NCBI RefSeq assembly: GCF_017427765.1
Contig: NZ_JAFRSC010000033.1
Coordinates: 1-64,000 of the forward strand
DNA length: 64,000 nucleotides
Direction: 5' to 3'
From: Methanobrevibacter sp.
GTDB taxonomy: Archaea > Methanobacteriota > Methanobacteria > Methanobacteriales > Methanobacteriaceae
The position numbers and the translations under genes are program-made. Positions 7,139 to 17,149 of the stretch are shown here, one piece after another (position 1 is the first letter of the stretch; every line of letters starts with the position of its first letter). The notes below the pieces were generated by a model. That model did not search any database and was not told the DNA's origin. It worked only from the letters and a program-made list of their open reading frames with translations.

Positions 7139-8782
7139 ATGAAAATTAAAACTATCTCAACAGACGTATTAATTATCGGATCTGGAGGAGCAGGTTCAAG
7201 AGCAGCTATTGAAGTTGATGATGCAGGTTTAAAAGCGACTATTGTATCTAAAGGTCTTTCATTTAGGTCTGGCTGTACTGGAATGGCAGAAGGAGGATAC
7301 AATGCTGTATTTAAAACCGTTGACAAGGACGATTCGATAGAAGCTCACAAAAAGGATACGTTAAAGGGCGGAAGCTTTCTTAACGATGAAAAACTGGTTG
7401 AAATTCTTGTAAACGAGTCACCAAAAAGATTAATCGATTTGGAAAACTATGGTGCACTGTTTGACAGACAGGAATCAGGCCAAATTGACCAAAGGCCATT
7501 TGGCGGTCAGACATACAGAAGAACCTGCTATCAGGGAGACAGAACCGGTGCTGAGCTATTGAATGCTCTTAAAGAGGAAATCATCAAAAGAGACATAGAA
7601 TGTATCGAAGAGGTAATGATTACATCTCTTGTAACCGATGGCGACGAGGTTATCGGTGCAACCGGTCTTGACCTTAAGGATTCAAGTCTGATTTATTTTA
7701 AAGCAAAATCAACAATTCTTGCCAGCGGAGGAGCCGGCCAACTATTCCCTGTAACATCAAATACATTTCAAAAGAATGGAGATGGTTTTGCAATAGCTTA
7801 CCGTGCCGGAGCAAGCTTATGCGATATGGAACAGATTCAGTTCCACCCTACCGGAATGGTAGCGCCTGAGTCCAAAAAGGGCGTTCTTGTAACTGAAGCC
7901 GTAAGAGCCGAAGGAGGAAAGCTCATCAATAAGGATGGTGAAAGATTCATGAGCAGATACGCTCCCGAAAAAATGGAGCTTGCTACCCGTGATGTCGTTG
8001 CCCGTTCAATCTATCAGGAAATAATTGAAGGGCGTGGAACAGAAAACGGAGGAGTTTACCTTGACATTTCACACCTGGATGATGACTATATTGAAGAAAG
8101 GCTTGAGACAATGGTTCTTCAGTTTGAAAACGTAGGAGTCGACATAAAGCACGGTCCTATAGAAGTGGCGCCAACCGCACACCACTTTATGGGAGGATTG
8201 AAAATAAACCCGGACGCATCAAGCTCTCTTAAAAATCTTTTTGGAGCTGGAGAAGTCTGCGGAGGCGTTCATGGAGCTAACCGTTTGGGCGGAAATGCTC
8301 TTGCAGACACACAGGTATTCGGAAAGATTGCAGGTGTAAGTGCAAGTGAGGCTGCAAAAGAATCAGAACTTAAAACCAACGATGAAATGGTTGAAAATGA
8401 AGCTTCAAGAATAGAAGGTTTAATTAAAGAAGGTTCAATAAAACCTAAAGAATTCAAAAACAGAATCAAAAATCTGATGTGGGAAAAGGTAGCTATTGTA
8501 CGTGAGGAAAAAACCTTAAATGAGGCATTAGGCCAGCTTCAGGATATGCAAAAAGAGCTTACTGAGTTAGACGTAAGTGATAAAAAGCAATACAATAACG
8601 ATTTGGTTACTGCCCTTGAAGTAATAAATATGGTTGAAATCTGTATTTTAACCGTAAAATCAGCTATTCTTAGAAGAGAAAGCAGAGGAGCACATTTCAG
8701 ATCTGATTTTCCACAAACTCTTGATGAGTGGAAAAAGAGCATAATATTTAATAAAAATAAAATAGAATTTGAAGCTAGATAG
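7139..8782 (+). CDS. tfrA: fumarate reductase flavoprotein (TfrA-type)
   Basis: 547 residues of the succinate dehydrogenase/fumarate reductase flavoprotein family. The N-terminal FAD dinucleotide fold shows IIGSGGAGSRAA; the substrate region has QFHPTGM...VTEAVRAEGG and HHFMGGLKI, and the FAD-contact HGANRLGGNALAD lies near 380. In methanogens this subunit belongs to CoM-SH/CoB-SH-dependent thiol:fumarate reductase, which makes succinate for the incomplete reductive TCA branch. The tfrB partner is not adjacent. L-aspartate oxidase is a related alternative, but length and the C-terminal helical domain fit TfrA. SD AGGGT precedes the ATG. Its end overlaps the convergent dadD end by eight bases. 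Confidence 0.83.
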   Translation: MKIKTISTDVLIIGSGGAGSRAAIEVDDAGLKATIVSKGLSFRSGCTGMAEGGYNAVFKTVDKDDSIEAHKKDTLKGGSFLNDEKLVEILVNESPKRLIDLENYGALFDRQESGQIDQRPFGGQTYRRTCYQGDRTGAELLNALKEEIIKRDIECIEEVMITSLVTDGDEVIGATGLDLKDSSLIYFKAKSTILASGGAGQLFPVTSNTFQKNGDGFAIAYRAGASLCDMEQIQFHPTGMVAPESKKGVLVTEAVRAEGGKLINKDGERFMSRYAPEKMELATRDVVARSIYQEIIEGRGTENGGVYLDISHLDDDYIEERLETMVLQFENVGVDIKHGPIEVAPTAHHFMGGLKINPDASSSLKNLFGAGEVCGGVHGANRLGGNALADTQVFGKIAGVSASEAAKESELKTNDEMVENEASRIEGLIKEGSIKPKEFKNRIKNLMWEKVAIVREEKTLNEALGQLQDMQKELTELDVSDKKQYNNDLVTALEVINMVEICILTVKSAILRRESRGAHFRSDFPQTLDEWKKSIIFNKNKIEFEAR

Positions 8783-10067
8783 CTTCTTTTAATTCTTTTA
8801 TGGCCTGTCTGGCTTTATCATAAATTGCCTGTTCATCTAAAACAGTCAGTTTCTTATTTTCCATTAGCACTTTACCGTCACAGATTGTAGTATCGACATT
8901 TGAACCGTTTGCTGAGTAAATTATATTGGAACTCAAACTGGTACTGTCCGGAACCATGTTTGCTGAATCTGTATCGATTAAAATGATATCGGCCTTTTTG
9001 CCAACTTCAATGGAACCTATCTGTGAGTCTAGACCTAAAGCTTCAGCACCTTTGATTGTACCCATTTCGATAGCCTCATCTGAAGTGAGGACTTTAGGAT
9101 CGAGGGTTGAAACCTTTTGAAGAAGGCTTGCTGTTTTAAGCTCTTCAATCAAATCAAGGTTATTGTTTGAAGAGGCGCCGTCAGTTCCTATTGAAACGCA
9201 GATGTCATTTTCAATCAGTTTTGAAACGGGAGCTATTCCTGAAGCCAGTTTCATGTTGCTGCATGGATTGTGTGAAATTTTAACATCGTTTTTCTTGATT
9301 ATTTCAATTTCTTCATCACTTAACCATACGCTGTGAGCCGCAACAACGTCAGGACCTAAAAATCCAATTTTATCCAAATATTCAAATGGCCTCATGCCTT
9401 TTTCTGCTGAAATGTCATTTATTTCCTTTTGGGTTTCTGAAACGTGTATATGGATTCCCATGTTGTATTCGTCTGCAAGTTCACGGACTTTGATTAACAG
9501 TTCCTCTGAAGCTGTGTACGGTGAGTGGGGACCGAAAAAGACCTTGATTCTTCCGTCAGCCATTCCATTGCAGTTTTTAAATAACTCCATATTTTCCTTT
9601 ATTTCGGCCTGTCTTTTTTCAGCGTCGCCGAAATCAATCATTCCATAGGATAGTACTGCTCTTATGCCGGCTTCATCCACTGCACGGGCAACGTCTTCCA
9701 TGTAAAAGTACATGTCGGAAAATGTGGTTGTTCCTGACTTTATAAGTTCTACTGCACCGAGAAGTGCACCTATATAGCAGTAATCGCCATTCAGATTGGC
9801 TTCCATTGGCCAGATGTGATCATTTAGCCAGCTGTCCAAACTCAAGTCGTCTGCCAATCCTCTAAATAATGTCATGGATAAATGAGTATGAGTATTAACA
9901 AATCCCGGAAGCAGGATTTTTCCGTCGGCATCGATAATTTTGTCGACATTGCTTTCATCGATTTCATCGGAAATTTCAGCGATTAAATCGTTTTTGATTA
10001 AAAGAGACTGAATTTTTTGTTTGTTTAAAATAAATGCGTTTTTAATTAAAATAGTATTATCACTCAT
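8775..10067 (-). CDS. dadD: 5'-deoxyadenosine / S-adenosylhomocysteine deaminase (DadD)
   Basis: 430 residues of the cytosine-deaminase-like amidohydrolase family. Metal ligands are visible as HTHLSMTLFRG near 62, HIHVSET near 215, AHSVWLS near 250 and the catalytic Asp in IGTDGASSNNNLD near 300. In methanogens this family deaminates 5'-deoxyadenosine, SAH and methylthioadenosine left by SAM chemistry, a first step of salvage. SD AAGGTG lies before the ATG. The gene follows the histone gene on the same strand, separated by a T-rich terminator. Confidence 0.87.
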   Translation of the reverse strand: MSDNTILIKNAFILNKQKIQSLLIKNDLIAEISDEIDESNVDKIIDADGKILLPGFVNTHTHLSMTLFRGLADDLSLDSWLNDHIWPMEANLNGDYCYIGALLGAVELIKSGTTTFSDMYFYMEDVARAVDEAGIRAVLSYGMIDFGDAEKRQAEIKENMELFKNCNGMADGRIKVFFGPHSPYTASEELLIKVRELADEYNMGIHIHVSETQKEINDISAEKGMRPFEYLDKIGFLGPDVVAAHSVWLSDEEIEIIKKNDVKISHNPCSNMKLASGIAPVSKLIENDICVSIGTDGASSNNNLDLIEELKTASLLQKVSTLDPKVLTSDEAIEMGTIKGAEALGLDSQIGSIEVGKKADIILIDTDSANMVPDSTSLSSNIIYSANGSNVDTTICDGKVLMENKKLTVLDEQAIYDKARQAIKELKEAI

Positions 10068-10077
10068 AATAACACCT

Positions 10078-10105
10078 TAAAAAAAATAAAAAAAAGTTAG
10101 CTAAT
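10078..10105 (-). terminator. poly-T terminator after the histone gene
   Basis: On the minus strand, GTTAGCTAAC-type symmetry (TTAGCTAA) is followed by two T runs, T8 and T7, between the histone stop and the dadD ribosome site. T tracts of this length are typical archaeal termination signals. Confidence 0.5.
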
Positions 10106-10109
10106 AAAC

Positions 10110-10319
10110 TTATTCTAAGTTTTTGATAGCTAATTTAATATCTTCTGGTTTAACAGTTTTACGTTTTGCGATTTTAGCAACGTTGTTTGCTTCTTTAGCA
10201 ACTTTACGAGCTACTTCTTCTAAGTATGCTGCTAATTCTTCTTTAGCATCATCGCTAACTCTTTCTGCACCAGATTCTTTGATAATTCTTGCGATAGGAG
10301 CTTTTGGTATTTCAGACAT
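10110..10319 (-). CDS. archaeal histone (HMf family)
   Basis: 69 residues with the whole minimal histone fold and no tail: [19 protein letters not shown] (helix 1 and loop), the long central helix [23 protein letters not shown], then [19 protein letters not shown]. The RKTVKPEDI motif and paired basic residues contact DNA. It wraps chromosomal DNA as dimers and extended hypernucleosomes. A strong GAGGTGA ribosome site precedes the ATG, consistent with high expression. Confidence 0.97.
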   Translation of the reverse strand: MSEIPKAPIARIIKESGAERVSDDAKEELAAYLEEVARKVAKEANNVAKIAKRKTVKPEDIKLAIKNLE

Positions 10320-10518
10320 TTTTTCACCTCACAATAATTTTTCAAACTTATTATTAATGATGTTAATAATAAGCTAAATAGATTATTATATGACTTAATA
10401 TTTAAATATTTTGCAAAAATCAAGTATTTTTTAAAAATAAGAAATATTAAAATATATTAGATAAATTTAATATTAAAAACTTTATAATATAATATCAAAG
10501 ATATTAAAATGAGAAGAT

Positions 10519-11382
10519 ATGATGAAAATAAAAATTGCTGTTCCATCAAAGGGAAGAATAAGTGAACCCTCAATAAACATCCTGGAGAAAGCGGGTTTAG
10601 GATTAATCGATAAAAATAACCGTAAATTAATTTCAAAGACTTTTAACGAAAATATAGAAGTGATGTTTGCAAGAGCTTCTGACATTCCTGAATTTGTAAA
10701 TGACGGAGTTGCAGATATGGGAATAACCGGTGTTGATTTGATTAATGAAAACGAAGCGGACGTAGTCGAAATGCTTGATTTGAAATTCGGACAGACAAAA
10801 CTTGTCCTTGCCGCTCCCGAAGAGTCAAAAATCAATTCAATTGAAGACATTTCCGGTGATATGAAAGTGGCTAGCGAATTTCCAACTTTAACCAAAAAAT
10901 ATCTCGATGAAAAGGGTCTGGATTTAAAAATTGTCAAACTTAGCGGATCTACAGAAGCCGCACCTTTCATAGGAATAGCCGATTTGATTACAGATTTAAC
11001 CAGTACAGGAACTACCCTTAAAATGAATCACCTTGAAATAATTGATGTGATTTTGGAAAGTACAATAAAGCTTATAGCCAATGAAGAAAGCCTTAAAAAC
11101 AAAAAAGAACTGATTGAAGCTGTAAGTACAAGCATTCAGGGCGTATTGGATGCCGACAGGAAAAAACTTGTGACAATGAATGTAAAAACCGAAAATCTAG
11201 ATAAGGTAAAAAAAGTAATGCCTTCACTTGGAGGTCTTACAATATCCGAAGTTTTATCCTCTGAAAAGACCGTTGCAGTTCAGGCAGTAATAGATGAAAA
11301 GCAGGTTTTTGAGCTGGTAAATGACTTGAGAAATGCAGGTGCCAAAGACATTCTCGTAATGCCGATTGAAAGAATCATTTAA
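10519..11382 (+). CDS. hisG: ATP phosphoribosyltransferase, long form (HisG)
   Basis: 287 residues: periplasmic-binding-protein-like catalytic domain (KIAVPSKGRISEPS at the start, GITGVDLI and the PRPP-binding segment EFPTLTKKYL...GSTEAAPFIGIADLITDLTSTGTTLK) followed by the ~75-residue C-terminal regulatory HisG_C domain (MPSLGGLTISEVLS...). It commits ATP and PRPP to histidine synthesis and the long form is normally feedback-inhibited by histidine without HisZ. Two ATGs are adjacent at the start; GAGAAG precedes them. pyrB follows after 29 bases on the same strand. Confidence 0.96.
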   Translation: MMKIKIAVPSKGRISEPSINILEKAGLGLIDKNNRKLISKTFNENIEVMFARASDIPEFVNDGVADMGITGVDLINENEADVVEMLDLKFGQTKLVLAAPEESKINSIEDISGDMKVASEFPTLTKKYLDEKGLDLKIVKLSGSTEAAPFIGIADLITDLTSTGTTLKMNHLEIIDVILESTIKLIANEESLKNKKELIEAVSTSIQGVLDADRKKLVTMNVKTENLDKVKKVMPSLGGLTISEVLSSEKTVAVQAVIDEKQVFELVNDLRNAGAKDILVMPIERII

Positions 11383-11411
11383 AGATTACTATTATAACAT
11401 GATGAAAAGGG

Positions 11412-12347
11412 TTGATTAGAATTTTTAAACTTAAAAACATTATTTCAATAAAAGATTTTGAAAGGGAAGATATCGAATATATTCTCGATGAAGCCTCAAA
11501 GCTAGAAGACATTGCAAAATCCAGGGAGGTTTCCAAAGAGCTTAAAGGAAAACTGCTTGGTTTAATGTTTTTTGAACCTTCAACAAGAACAAGAATGTCA
11601 TTTGAAACTTCAATGAAACGTTTGGGCGGCGAATGCATCGGATTTGAAAGCAGCGGATCAAGTTCCGTTTCGAAAGGTGAAAGCATTGCAGATACCGCAA
11701 AAATGTTTGAAGGCTACAGCGATGCGCTGGTTATAAGACATGAACTTGAAGGAGTATCAAAATTCATCTCAGATATTGTCGACGTTCCGGTCATTAACGC
11801 CGGAGACGGAGCAGGCCAGCATCCTACACAAACACTATTGGATTTATATACAATCAAAAAGGAAATAGGTGAAATCGACAATTTGAAAATAGCACTAATC
11901 GGTGATTTGAAATTCGGCCGAACAGTCCACTCACTGTCAAATGCGCTTGGAATGTTTAAAAACGTTAAAATATATCTGGTATCACCGCCTGAGCTAAAAA
12001 TGCCTCAGGAAGTCCTCCATGACATCAACAAAACTAACGTTACATGGCAGGAAGTTGATTCAATAGAAAAAATAATCGATGATGTTGATGTTTTGTATGT
12101 GACAAGAATTCAAAAGGAGCGTTTTGCAGATATTGGCGATTATCTGAAAATTAAAGGCGCTTATATAATAAACAAAAAAATGCTTGAAGGAAAAGATCTT
12201 ATTGTCATGCATCCGTTGCCAAGAATCGATGAAATCGACACAGACGTTGACAATACAAAATACAACAAATATTTCACTCAGGCTGCAAATGCCGTTCCGG
12301 TCAGAATGGCAATTTTAAAAACATTAATAAAAAACAACCCTAAATAG
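11412..12347 (+). CDS. pyrB: aspartate carbamoyltransferase catalytic subunit (PyrB)
   Basis: 311 residues with the carbamoyl-phosphate motif [20 protein letters not shown] near 55, [12 protein letters not shown] near 137 and the Asp-binding [11 protein letters not shown] near 265. It makes carbamoyl-aspartate for pyrimidines. The only plausible start is TTG 11412, preceded by AAGGG; the nearby ATG at 11402 is in another frame and stops at once. pyrI is not next to it. Probably co-transcribed with hisG. Its end overlaps the convergent orc1 end by eight bases. Confidence 0.95.
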   Translation: MIRIFKLKNIISIKDFEREDIEYILDEASKLEDIAKSREVSKELKGKLLGLMFFEPSTRTRMSFETSMKRLGGECIGFESSGSSSVSKGESIADTAKMFEGYSDALVIRHELEGVSKFISDIVDVPVINAGDGAGQHPTQTLLDLYTIKKEIGEIDNLKIALIGDLKFGRTVHSLSNALGMFKNVKIYLVSPPELKMPQEVLHDINKTNVTWQEVDSIEKIIDDVDVLYVTRIQKERFADIGDYLKIKGAYIINKKMLEGKDLIVMHPLPRIDEIDTDVDNTKYNKYFTQAANAVPVRMAILKTLIKNNPK

Positions 12348-13509
12348 ATAAGAGGGTTGTTTCAAGTAATGTTTCATCACATTGAAGCTTAATTATGTTT
12401 GTTCTTCCTTTTCCACGGCCACGTGAAATGGTGTTTGTGGAAATGATACCTAATAACTCAAGTTCATTTATAAAGTCAAATATTCTTCTGTAGGTAACAG
12501 CATCCTTTTTGGAAATTTCCTTGTATTCATCATAGAGTTTACCTGAAGATATTTCTTCACCTTCTTTTGTCAAGTTTAAAATAGCCTCTAAAACCCTTTG
12601 CTGCTGTAGCGGTAGTGTGGATATGATTTCTATGACCTTATTGTGCTCAATGGTATCTTTGGCTCTTCTTACATGTTCACTTGTTACCTTTTCTGAATCC
12701 TCATCGAAAGCAAGTTCGCCTGAATTTTTAAGTAAATCAAGAGCATACCTTGCATCACCCTCTTCTTTTGCTGCCATTGCTGAGCATAATGGAATAACAT
12801 CGCTTTCAAGAACACCATCCCTAAAGGACAGTTGCGCCCTTTCAGATAATATATCTGATAATTCATCCGCTCCGTAAGGCGGGAAAACAATTTCCTTATC
12901 GTTGAGACTGCTTGTTACTCTTGACTTGATCAGATTCTTGAAGTCGAGATAGTTACTGATTGATAAAACTGAAACGTTGTCTGTTCTTGTTAAAGTATAG
13001 AGAATTCCGTCACCGTCCTTGTCAAGCAGGATATCGATTTCGTCCAGAATAACAATCAGGTGAAGTTTGCGCCCGAAAGCGTTTGTCTTGAAAATATCCC
13101 TGAATGTATTTACAACTTCCCCTTTTGTCCATCCACGGTTAGGAACGTCACGTCCAAGCTTATTACACAGCTGGGCCAATACCTGGTATTCTGTTGTATA
13201 ATCAGTACATCTTATGTATTCAACTTTAACGAAAACATTTTTCTTTTGAGCTATTTCCAACAACTGTTCACGTGCAAACTTGGATGCTGCTGTTTTTCCT
13301 GTTCCGGTCTTGCCGTAAAGTGTAACGTTTGACGGAGTAACATTGTTTAAAACATCCACCCAGTATTTTGCAATTTGTCTAATCTGGTCTTCCCTGTGAA
13401 CCAGCTTGTCAGGCAGAAATCTATGATCAAGAGGACGTTTGTCTTTAAATATGGCCTTTGAAACAAAACCCTCCATGTCATCTTCTAAATCTTCAAAAAC
13501 ATTTGACAT
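12340..13509 (-). CDS. cdc6: Orc1/Cdc6 replication initiator
   Basis: 389 residues from ATG 13509, where GGTGT precedes; an earlier in-frame start at 13524 has no better site. The AAA+ core shows Walker A ([14 protein letters not shown]), Walker B ([14 protein letters not shown]), sensor 1 (SISNYLDF) and the SRVTSSL initiator-specific region, followed by a C-terminal winged helix (~310-389) that binds ORB repeats. It recognises the origin and loads MCM. The adjacent 600-base spacer is full of ORB-type repeats, as usual for an origin-linked orc1. Confidence 0.96.
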   Translation of the reverse strand: MSNVFEDLEDDMEGFVSKAIFKDKRPLDHRFLPDKLVHREDQIRQIAKYWVDVLNNVTPSNVTLYGKTGTGKTAASKFAREQLLEIAQKKNVFVKVEYIRCTDYTTEYQVLAQLCNKLGRDVPNRGWTKGEVVNTFRDIFKTNAFGRKLHLIVILDEIDILLDKDGDGILYTLTRTDNVSVLSISNYLDFKNLIKSRVTSSLNDKEIVFPPYGADELSDILSERAQLSFRDGVLESDVIPLCSAMAAKEEGDARYALDLLKNSGELAFDEDSEKVTSEHVRRAKDTIEHNKVIEIISTLPLQQQRVLEAILNLTKEGEEISSGKLYDEYKEISKKDAVTYRRIFDFINELELLGIISTNTISRGRGKGRTNIIKLQCDETLLETTLLSI

Positions 13510-13524
13510 AAAAATACACCACAC

Positions 13525-14154
13525 ATATTAATAAAAATAATGAAAAAAATATTAGTATAATTTCCAGTGTTATTAATATCATCTACCTATTAAATAAATG
13601 TTTTTATTACAATATTGCTTAAAATGTAATAAAATTGTAAAAAATGCGAAAATTAAAATTGCTTAAAACATTTTAAAATCAATTTAAAAGACTAAATCAG
13701 TTGTTATAAGTAAAAACAAATATAATATTAATTATATTAAAAAATAATGCATAAATATTGATTTAAAATTAAAACATGAAATACTACTATTTCAAATATA
13801 AAATAACAATTTCAAGTGTAATTATCTCCAATGGAGGGGTAAAATAAGTCCTCAGATGGCTTCAATGACATGATTTTTGAAAAAATTATCATGATTTGTA
13901 ATCAAGACAGAGAGGTCTGTTGCAAGTGTAAACTTTTTCATCCGCAGGACAAAAATCAAGACATGTATTTCAAGTGTAACCTGCATGTGAAATTTGCATG
14001 CAAATGTAAAAATTACAAAAAACAGAAATAAGATTTCAAAATGAAAAAACAAAGGCAAATCAGAGAGATAAATTTCAAGTGTTTACAGTTGAAATATACC
14101 CCTTCAGTCTTAATATACCTTCGAAAACGTTATACTTGAAATGCACCTCTCCCT
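13525..14154. other. replication origin (oriC) with ORB repeats and AT-rich unwinding region
   Basis: No gene fits this 630-base spacer beside orc1. It holds repeats of the Methanobacteriales ORB core TTACACTTGAAAT, often followed 2-4 bases later by CCTCTC. Minus orientation: 13809-13821, 13910-13931 (TTGCAAGTGTAA with GAGAGG), 13967-13980, 14063-14083. Plus orientation: 14082-14105 (TTACAGTTGAAAT then ACCCCTTC), 14130-14152 (TTATACTTGAAAT then CACCTCTCC). The 14063-14105 pair is head to head. An extremely AT-rich stretch (13540-13800) with almost no G/C fits a duplex unwinding element. Methanothermobacter Cdc6-1 is known to bind this 13-mer. Confidence 0.88.
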
Positions 14155-14628
14155 CTATACGAACATGTCATTTTCATTTTGAGTGTTTGGAAGAGTTCCG
14201 AATTTTTTATCAATAAGCCATATGCAGTGGAGTTTTGATTTGAAAACACGTTTTAAAGTCCTGATTAACATGTCCTTGGTTAATCCATCTTCAAAAATCT
14301 GTTCGGTAATGACAAACTGCTGCAATATGTCCTGGTTAATCTGAAGTTCAAAATCAACTAAAAACTGATTCAAACCGAAGTTCAAATCCAGAATGAATTC
14401 TTTCTGGGTTTTAGGATCTGCCATTTGCATCAGATTCAAATGCTGCGGAGCTACCTGGGTAGCACATGCAATGATAATACAATCCTTGTCCTTTGGTTTT
14501 ACAACATCCATAATATTTTCCTTTGGAAACTCGACAATAAAGTGGAAATCTGCATTTTCATCATATTTCATTTCCATAAGCAAATCTTCGTCAAGTAACC
14601 ATTTTTCAACTTCTTTTTCGATATTCAT
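14155..14628 (-). CDS. DUF2299-like conserved archaeal protein beside the origin
   Basis: 157 residues, acidic, without membrane segments. The pattern is an N-terminal helix with EVEKWLLDE, paired strands DFHFIVEFPKE and DCIIIACATQVAPQHL, then a helical centre and a C-terminal segment KSKLHCIWLIDKKFG. That resembles the archaeal DUF2299 family, whose fold is compared with secretion chaperones; I am not certain of the family. Its start lacks a strong SD. It borders the origin, so its promoter faces away while its 3' end abuts the ORB cluster. No function can be assigned. Confidence 0.7.
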   Translation of the reverse strand: MNIEKEVEKWLLDEDLLMEMKYDENADFHFIVEFPKENIMDVVKPKDKDCIIIACATQVAPQHLNLMQMADPKTQKEFILDLNFGLNQFLVDFELQINQDILQQFVITEQIFEDGLTKDMLIRTLKRVFKSKLHCIWLIDKKFGTLPNTQNENDMFV

Positions 14629-14693
14629 AATATCATCATCATTTTTAATTAATAATAAATTATTTATTTTTTTATTTATATATAATATAAAGT

Positions 14694-15731
14694 ATGATTG
14701 AATATAATAAATTGTTAAATGATATAATATTATTGAATCAGGGAAATATTAATATATTTGAATTGTTTATGTTTATTATATTTGCTCTTGTTTTTTCACT
14801 TGCAATCGATGTCATCTTCGGTGAACTGCCGACAAGGATTCATCCTGTTGTCATAATCGGTTCTGTTATAACATTTTTTAAAAACATGTTTATTAAAATC
14901 AAAAACAGACTGTCAGGATTGCTTCTAGTTGTATTTACAGGACTGGTTATGAGCCTGATTTTGTATGTGTTGTATGCTGTTTTTTCATTTAATATGATAT
15001 TGTTGTTTATTGTGTTTGCTGTATTGCTGTCATCAACATATTCTGTTAATATGCTTTTAAAGACAGCTGTTGATGTTAAAAAGGACCTTGATGAAAGCAT
15101 TGAAAAGGCAAGAAAGTCTGTTTCATATCTTGTAAGCAGAAGCACAGATGAGCTGACAGAAAATTTTATCGTATCAGCTGTTATTGAAAGCATGACAGAA
15201 AACATTACCGACTCATATGTTGCTCCGATATTTTACTATGCAATTTTTGCAGTTTTGATTTTAAAATATCCCTTTAACGGTCAGCTTTATTTCTTATTGC
15301 TAATACCGATGATTTATAGAATGTTCAATACTCTTGATGCAATGGTGGGTTATCAGACAGATGAGCTTAAAGACATCGGTTTTCTTTCAGCCAAAATCGA
15401 TGATATTTTAAATTATGTTCCTTCACGGATTGCAGGTGTTTATGTTGTAATTTCAGCTTATCTTTTAAAACTTGATGGTAAAAACAGCTATAAAATCATG
15501 AGAAGAGATGCGCGCAACTGTCCAAGCCCGAATTCTGGTTTTACCATGGCAACAACAGCCGGTGCACTCAATATTCAGCTTATTAAAAAGGATACTTATA
15601 TCTTGGGAGATCCGAATAAGCAAATTGATAAGGATGACATTACCAGTGCGGTCAACTTATCAAAAATGACAATTATATTATTTACATTAACAATATTATT
15701 ATTAATAACGTTATTTTATGTGATATTATGA
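14694..15731 (+). CDS. cbiB: adenosylcobinamide-phosphate synthase (CbiB/CobD)
   Basis: 345 residues, an integral membrane enzyme with about five hydrophobic segments (roughly 22-40, 70-120, 175-205 and the C terminus). Family marks are DVIFGELPTRIHPVVIIG near 38, the segment ARKSVSYLVSRSTDELTENFIVSAVIESMTENITDSYVAP near 140-180 and NCPSPNSGFTMATTAGAL near 280. It attaches the aminopropanol arm to adenosylcobyric acid. A TATA-like TTTATATATAA ends about 12-20 bases before the ATG and no SD is seen, so the message is probably nearly leaderless. It overlaps cbiG by four bases (ATGA). Confidence 0.92.
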   Translation: MIEYNKLLNDIILLNQGNINIFELFMFIIFALVFSLAIDVIFGELPTRIHPVVIIGSVITFFKNMFIKIKNRLSGLLLVVFTGLVMSLILYVLYAVFSFNMILLFIVFAVLLSSTYSVNMLLKTAVDVKKDLDESIEKARKSVSYLVSRSTDELTENFIVSAVIESMTENITDSYVAPIFYYAIFAVLILKYPFNGQLYFLLLIPMIYRMFNTLDAMVGYQTDELKDIGFLSAKIDDILNYVPSRIAGVYVVISAYLLKLDGKNSYKIMRRDARNCPSPNSGFTMATTAGALNIQLIKKDTYILGDPNKQIDKDDITSAVNLSKMTIILFTLTILLLITLFYVIL

Positions 15732-16741
15732 AAATAGCCATTGTTTCAGTTTCAGCTAAAGGTCAGAAATTGGCCAAAAATCTAAAGGAAATGTTGGATA
15801 AAGATTCCACAATAATCAGGGCTGATTTGTTTTACAAAGATGTCAAAAAGAACCTGAAAATTGCATTTTATGAATATGATGCAATAGTCGCAGTAATGGC
15901 ATCAGGGATTTTAATCAGATCCATTGCCCCATTTATCCACTCAAAGATTACTGATCCTGCAGTTATAAACATTGACGATAATGGAAATTTTGTAATATCA
16001 ACGCTTTCAGGTCATTTGGGAGGTGCCAATAAACTTACCAGCAAAATTGCCGGTTTGATTGGTGCACAGGCAGTTATTACAACCTCCAGCGATGTTAACA
16101 ACCGCCTTGGAATTGATGTTTTGGCAAGCGATTTGTTTTTAACAATAAATGACACAAAAGAAATCCTATTTTTCAACAAGGCGATTCTTGAAGGTGAAAA
16201 GATTACCTTCACATTAAATCCTGATAAAAATTATGATTACCTGTTTGAATATCTGAATAATAATACACTTGAAATGGATGTCATCATTCAGTATTCAAAT
16301 GCAATTAATGATGGTGAAATACATGCCAGCTTAAATGGACATGAAATTGTTTTAACCGAAAAAAATCTTGTTGTGGGTATTGGCTGTAAGCGGGGTAAAG
16401 AGTGTTCAAAAATATTAAATGGACTTGAAAAGTCAATTGAAGAGGTTGGAGTCCATAAATCAAGGATAAATATGCTTGCATCAGCTGAAATTAAAAAGGA
16501 TGAAAAGGGCATATTGGATTTGTCCAAAAAATTAAACGTTCCTGTTTATTTTGTTGAAATGGATAAGCTTAAGCTGTTTGAATCAAATTATATTCAAAAA
16601 TCAGAATTTGTAAAATCAAAGTTCGGAATCTATGGTGTTTGTGAACCGGCAGCATTAATAACAGCAGGTTTCAATTCAAAACTGATTTATAAAAAGACAT
16701 CATACAATGGTGTTACAATATCAATTGCAATTTCAAAATAA
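15728..16741 (+). CDS. cbiG: cobalt-precorrin-5A hydrolase (CbiG)
   Basis: 337 residues with the N-terminal (IVAVMASGILIRSIAPFIHSK...), central (SGHLGGANKLTSKIAGLIGAQAVITTSSD) and C-terminal (VVGIGCKRGKE...GVCEPAALITAG) CbiG domains in order. It opens the delta-lactone of cobalt-precorrin-5A and releases acetaldehyde in the anaerobic cobamide pathway. It starts inside the cbiB stop (ATGA), so the two are translationally coupled. Confidence 0.94.
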   Translation: MKIAIVSVSAKGQKLAKNLKEMLDKDSTIIRADLFYKDVKKNLKIAFYEYDAIVAVMASGILIRSIAPFIHSKITDPAVINIDDNGNFVISTLSGHLGGANKLTSKIAGLIGAQAVITTSSDVNNRLGIDVLASDLFLTINDTKEILFFNKAILEGEKITFTLNPDKNYDYLFEYLNNNTLEMDVIIQYSNAINDGEIHASLNGHEIVLTEKNLVVGIGCKRGKECSKILNGLEKSIEEVGVHKSRINMLASAEIKKDEKGILDLSKKLNVPVYFVEMDKLKLFESNYIQKSEFVKSKFGIYGVCEPAALITAGFNSKLIYKKTSYNGVTISIAISK

Positions 16742-16752
16742 AAAAAGTAAAA

Positions 16753-17001
16753 TTAGATAGATTCTAATTTTGATAAGACTTCCCAAATTAAAGTTCTTGC
16801 ATGAACTGGAATATTTGGATCATTACTTATTTCATCCAACTTACCTAATACGGTACTTATTTTTACAGACTGGTCTTGTTCCTCATCTCTTAATAAGTCG
16901 TTAGATTCACTGGCTGCTTCTCGAATGTTACGAGGCACAGTGTTGTTTTCTTTGATATATTCAAGTATTTCACAAACTTCATCTATTGTCTGATTGCTCA
17001 T
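16753..17001 (-). CDS. UPF0147 family protein
   Basis: 82 residues, all helical, acidic. The pattern 'ILEYIKENNTVPRNIREAASE...' and 'LDEISNDPNIPVHARTLIWEVLSKLE' matches the small archaeal UPF0147 family of unknown function. A strong GGAGGGAG ribosome site stands before the ATG. It converges on cbiG with only 11 bases between the ends. Confidence 0.88.
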   Translation of the reverse strand: MSNQTIDEVCEILEYIKENNTVPRNIREAASESNDLLRDEEQDQSVKISTVLGKLDEISNDPNIPVHARTLIWEVLSKLESI

Positions 17002-17117
17002 AATACTCCCTCCAAAAAATTATTAAAAACAAGTTAAATAAGTATTATAAAATATATTTATTTGTCATCACTTTAAATATTTTGTGGTATTTTTAAAAAA
17101 TAATGATTTAGTAGAAA

Positions 17118-17149
17118 AATTTATATTAAATTAAATTTAATTATTATAC
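17118..17149 (+). promoter_or_regulatory. leaderless promoter of the RHH gene
   Basis: TTTATATTAAA at about 17120-17130 is a good TATA box and lies 20-30 bases before ATG 17150. There is no Shine-Dalgarno sequence in between, so transcription probably starts at or next to the ATG. Confidence 0.45.

Noticed and set aside
8539-8742. Minus-strand frames inside tfrA and other long genes
   Set aside because: They lack ribosome sites and family likeness and overlap well-identified coding sequences.
13852-14058. A 68-codon minus-strand frame in the origin
   Set aside because: It runs through ORB repeats, has no clear ribosome site and has a low-complexity hydrophobic/Phe-rich composition.
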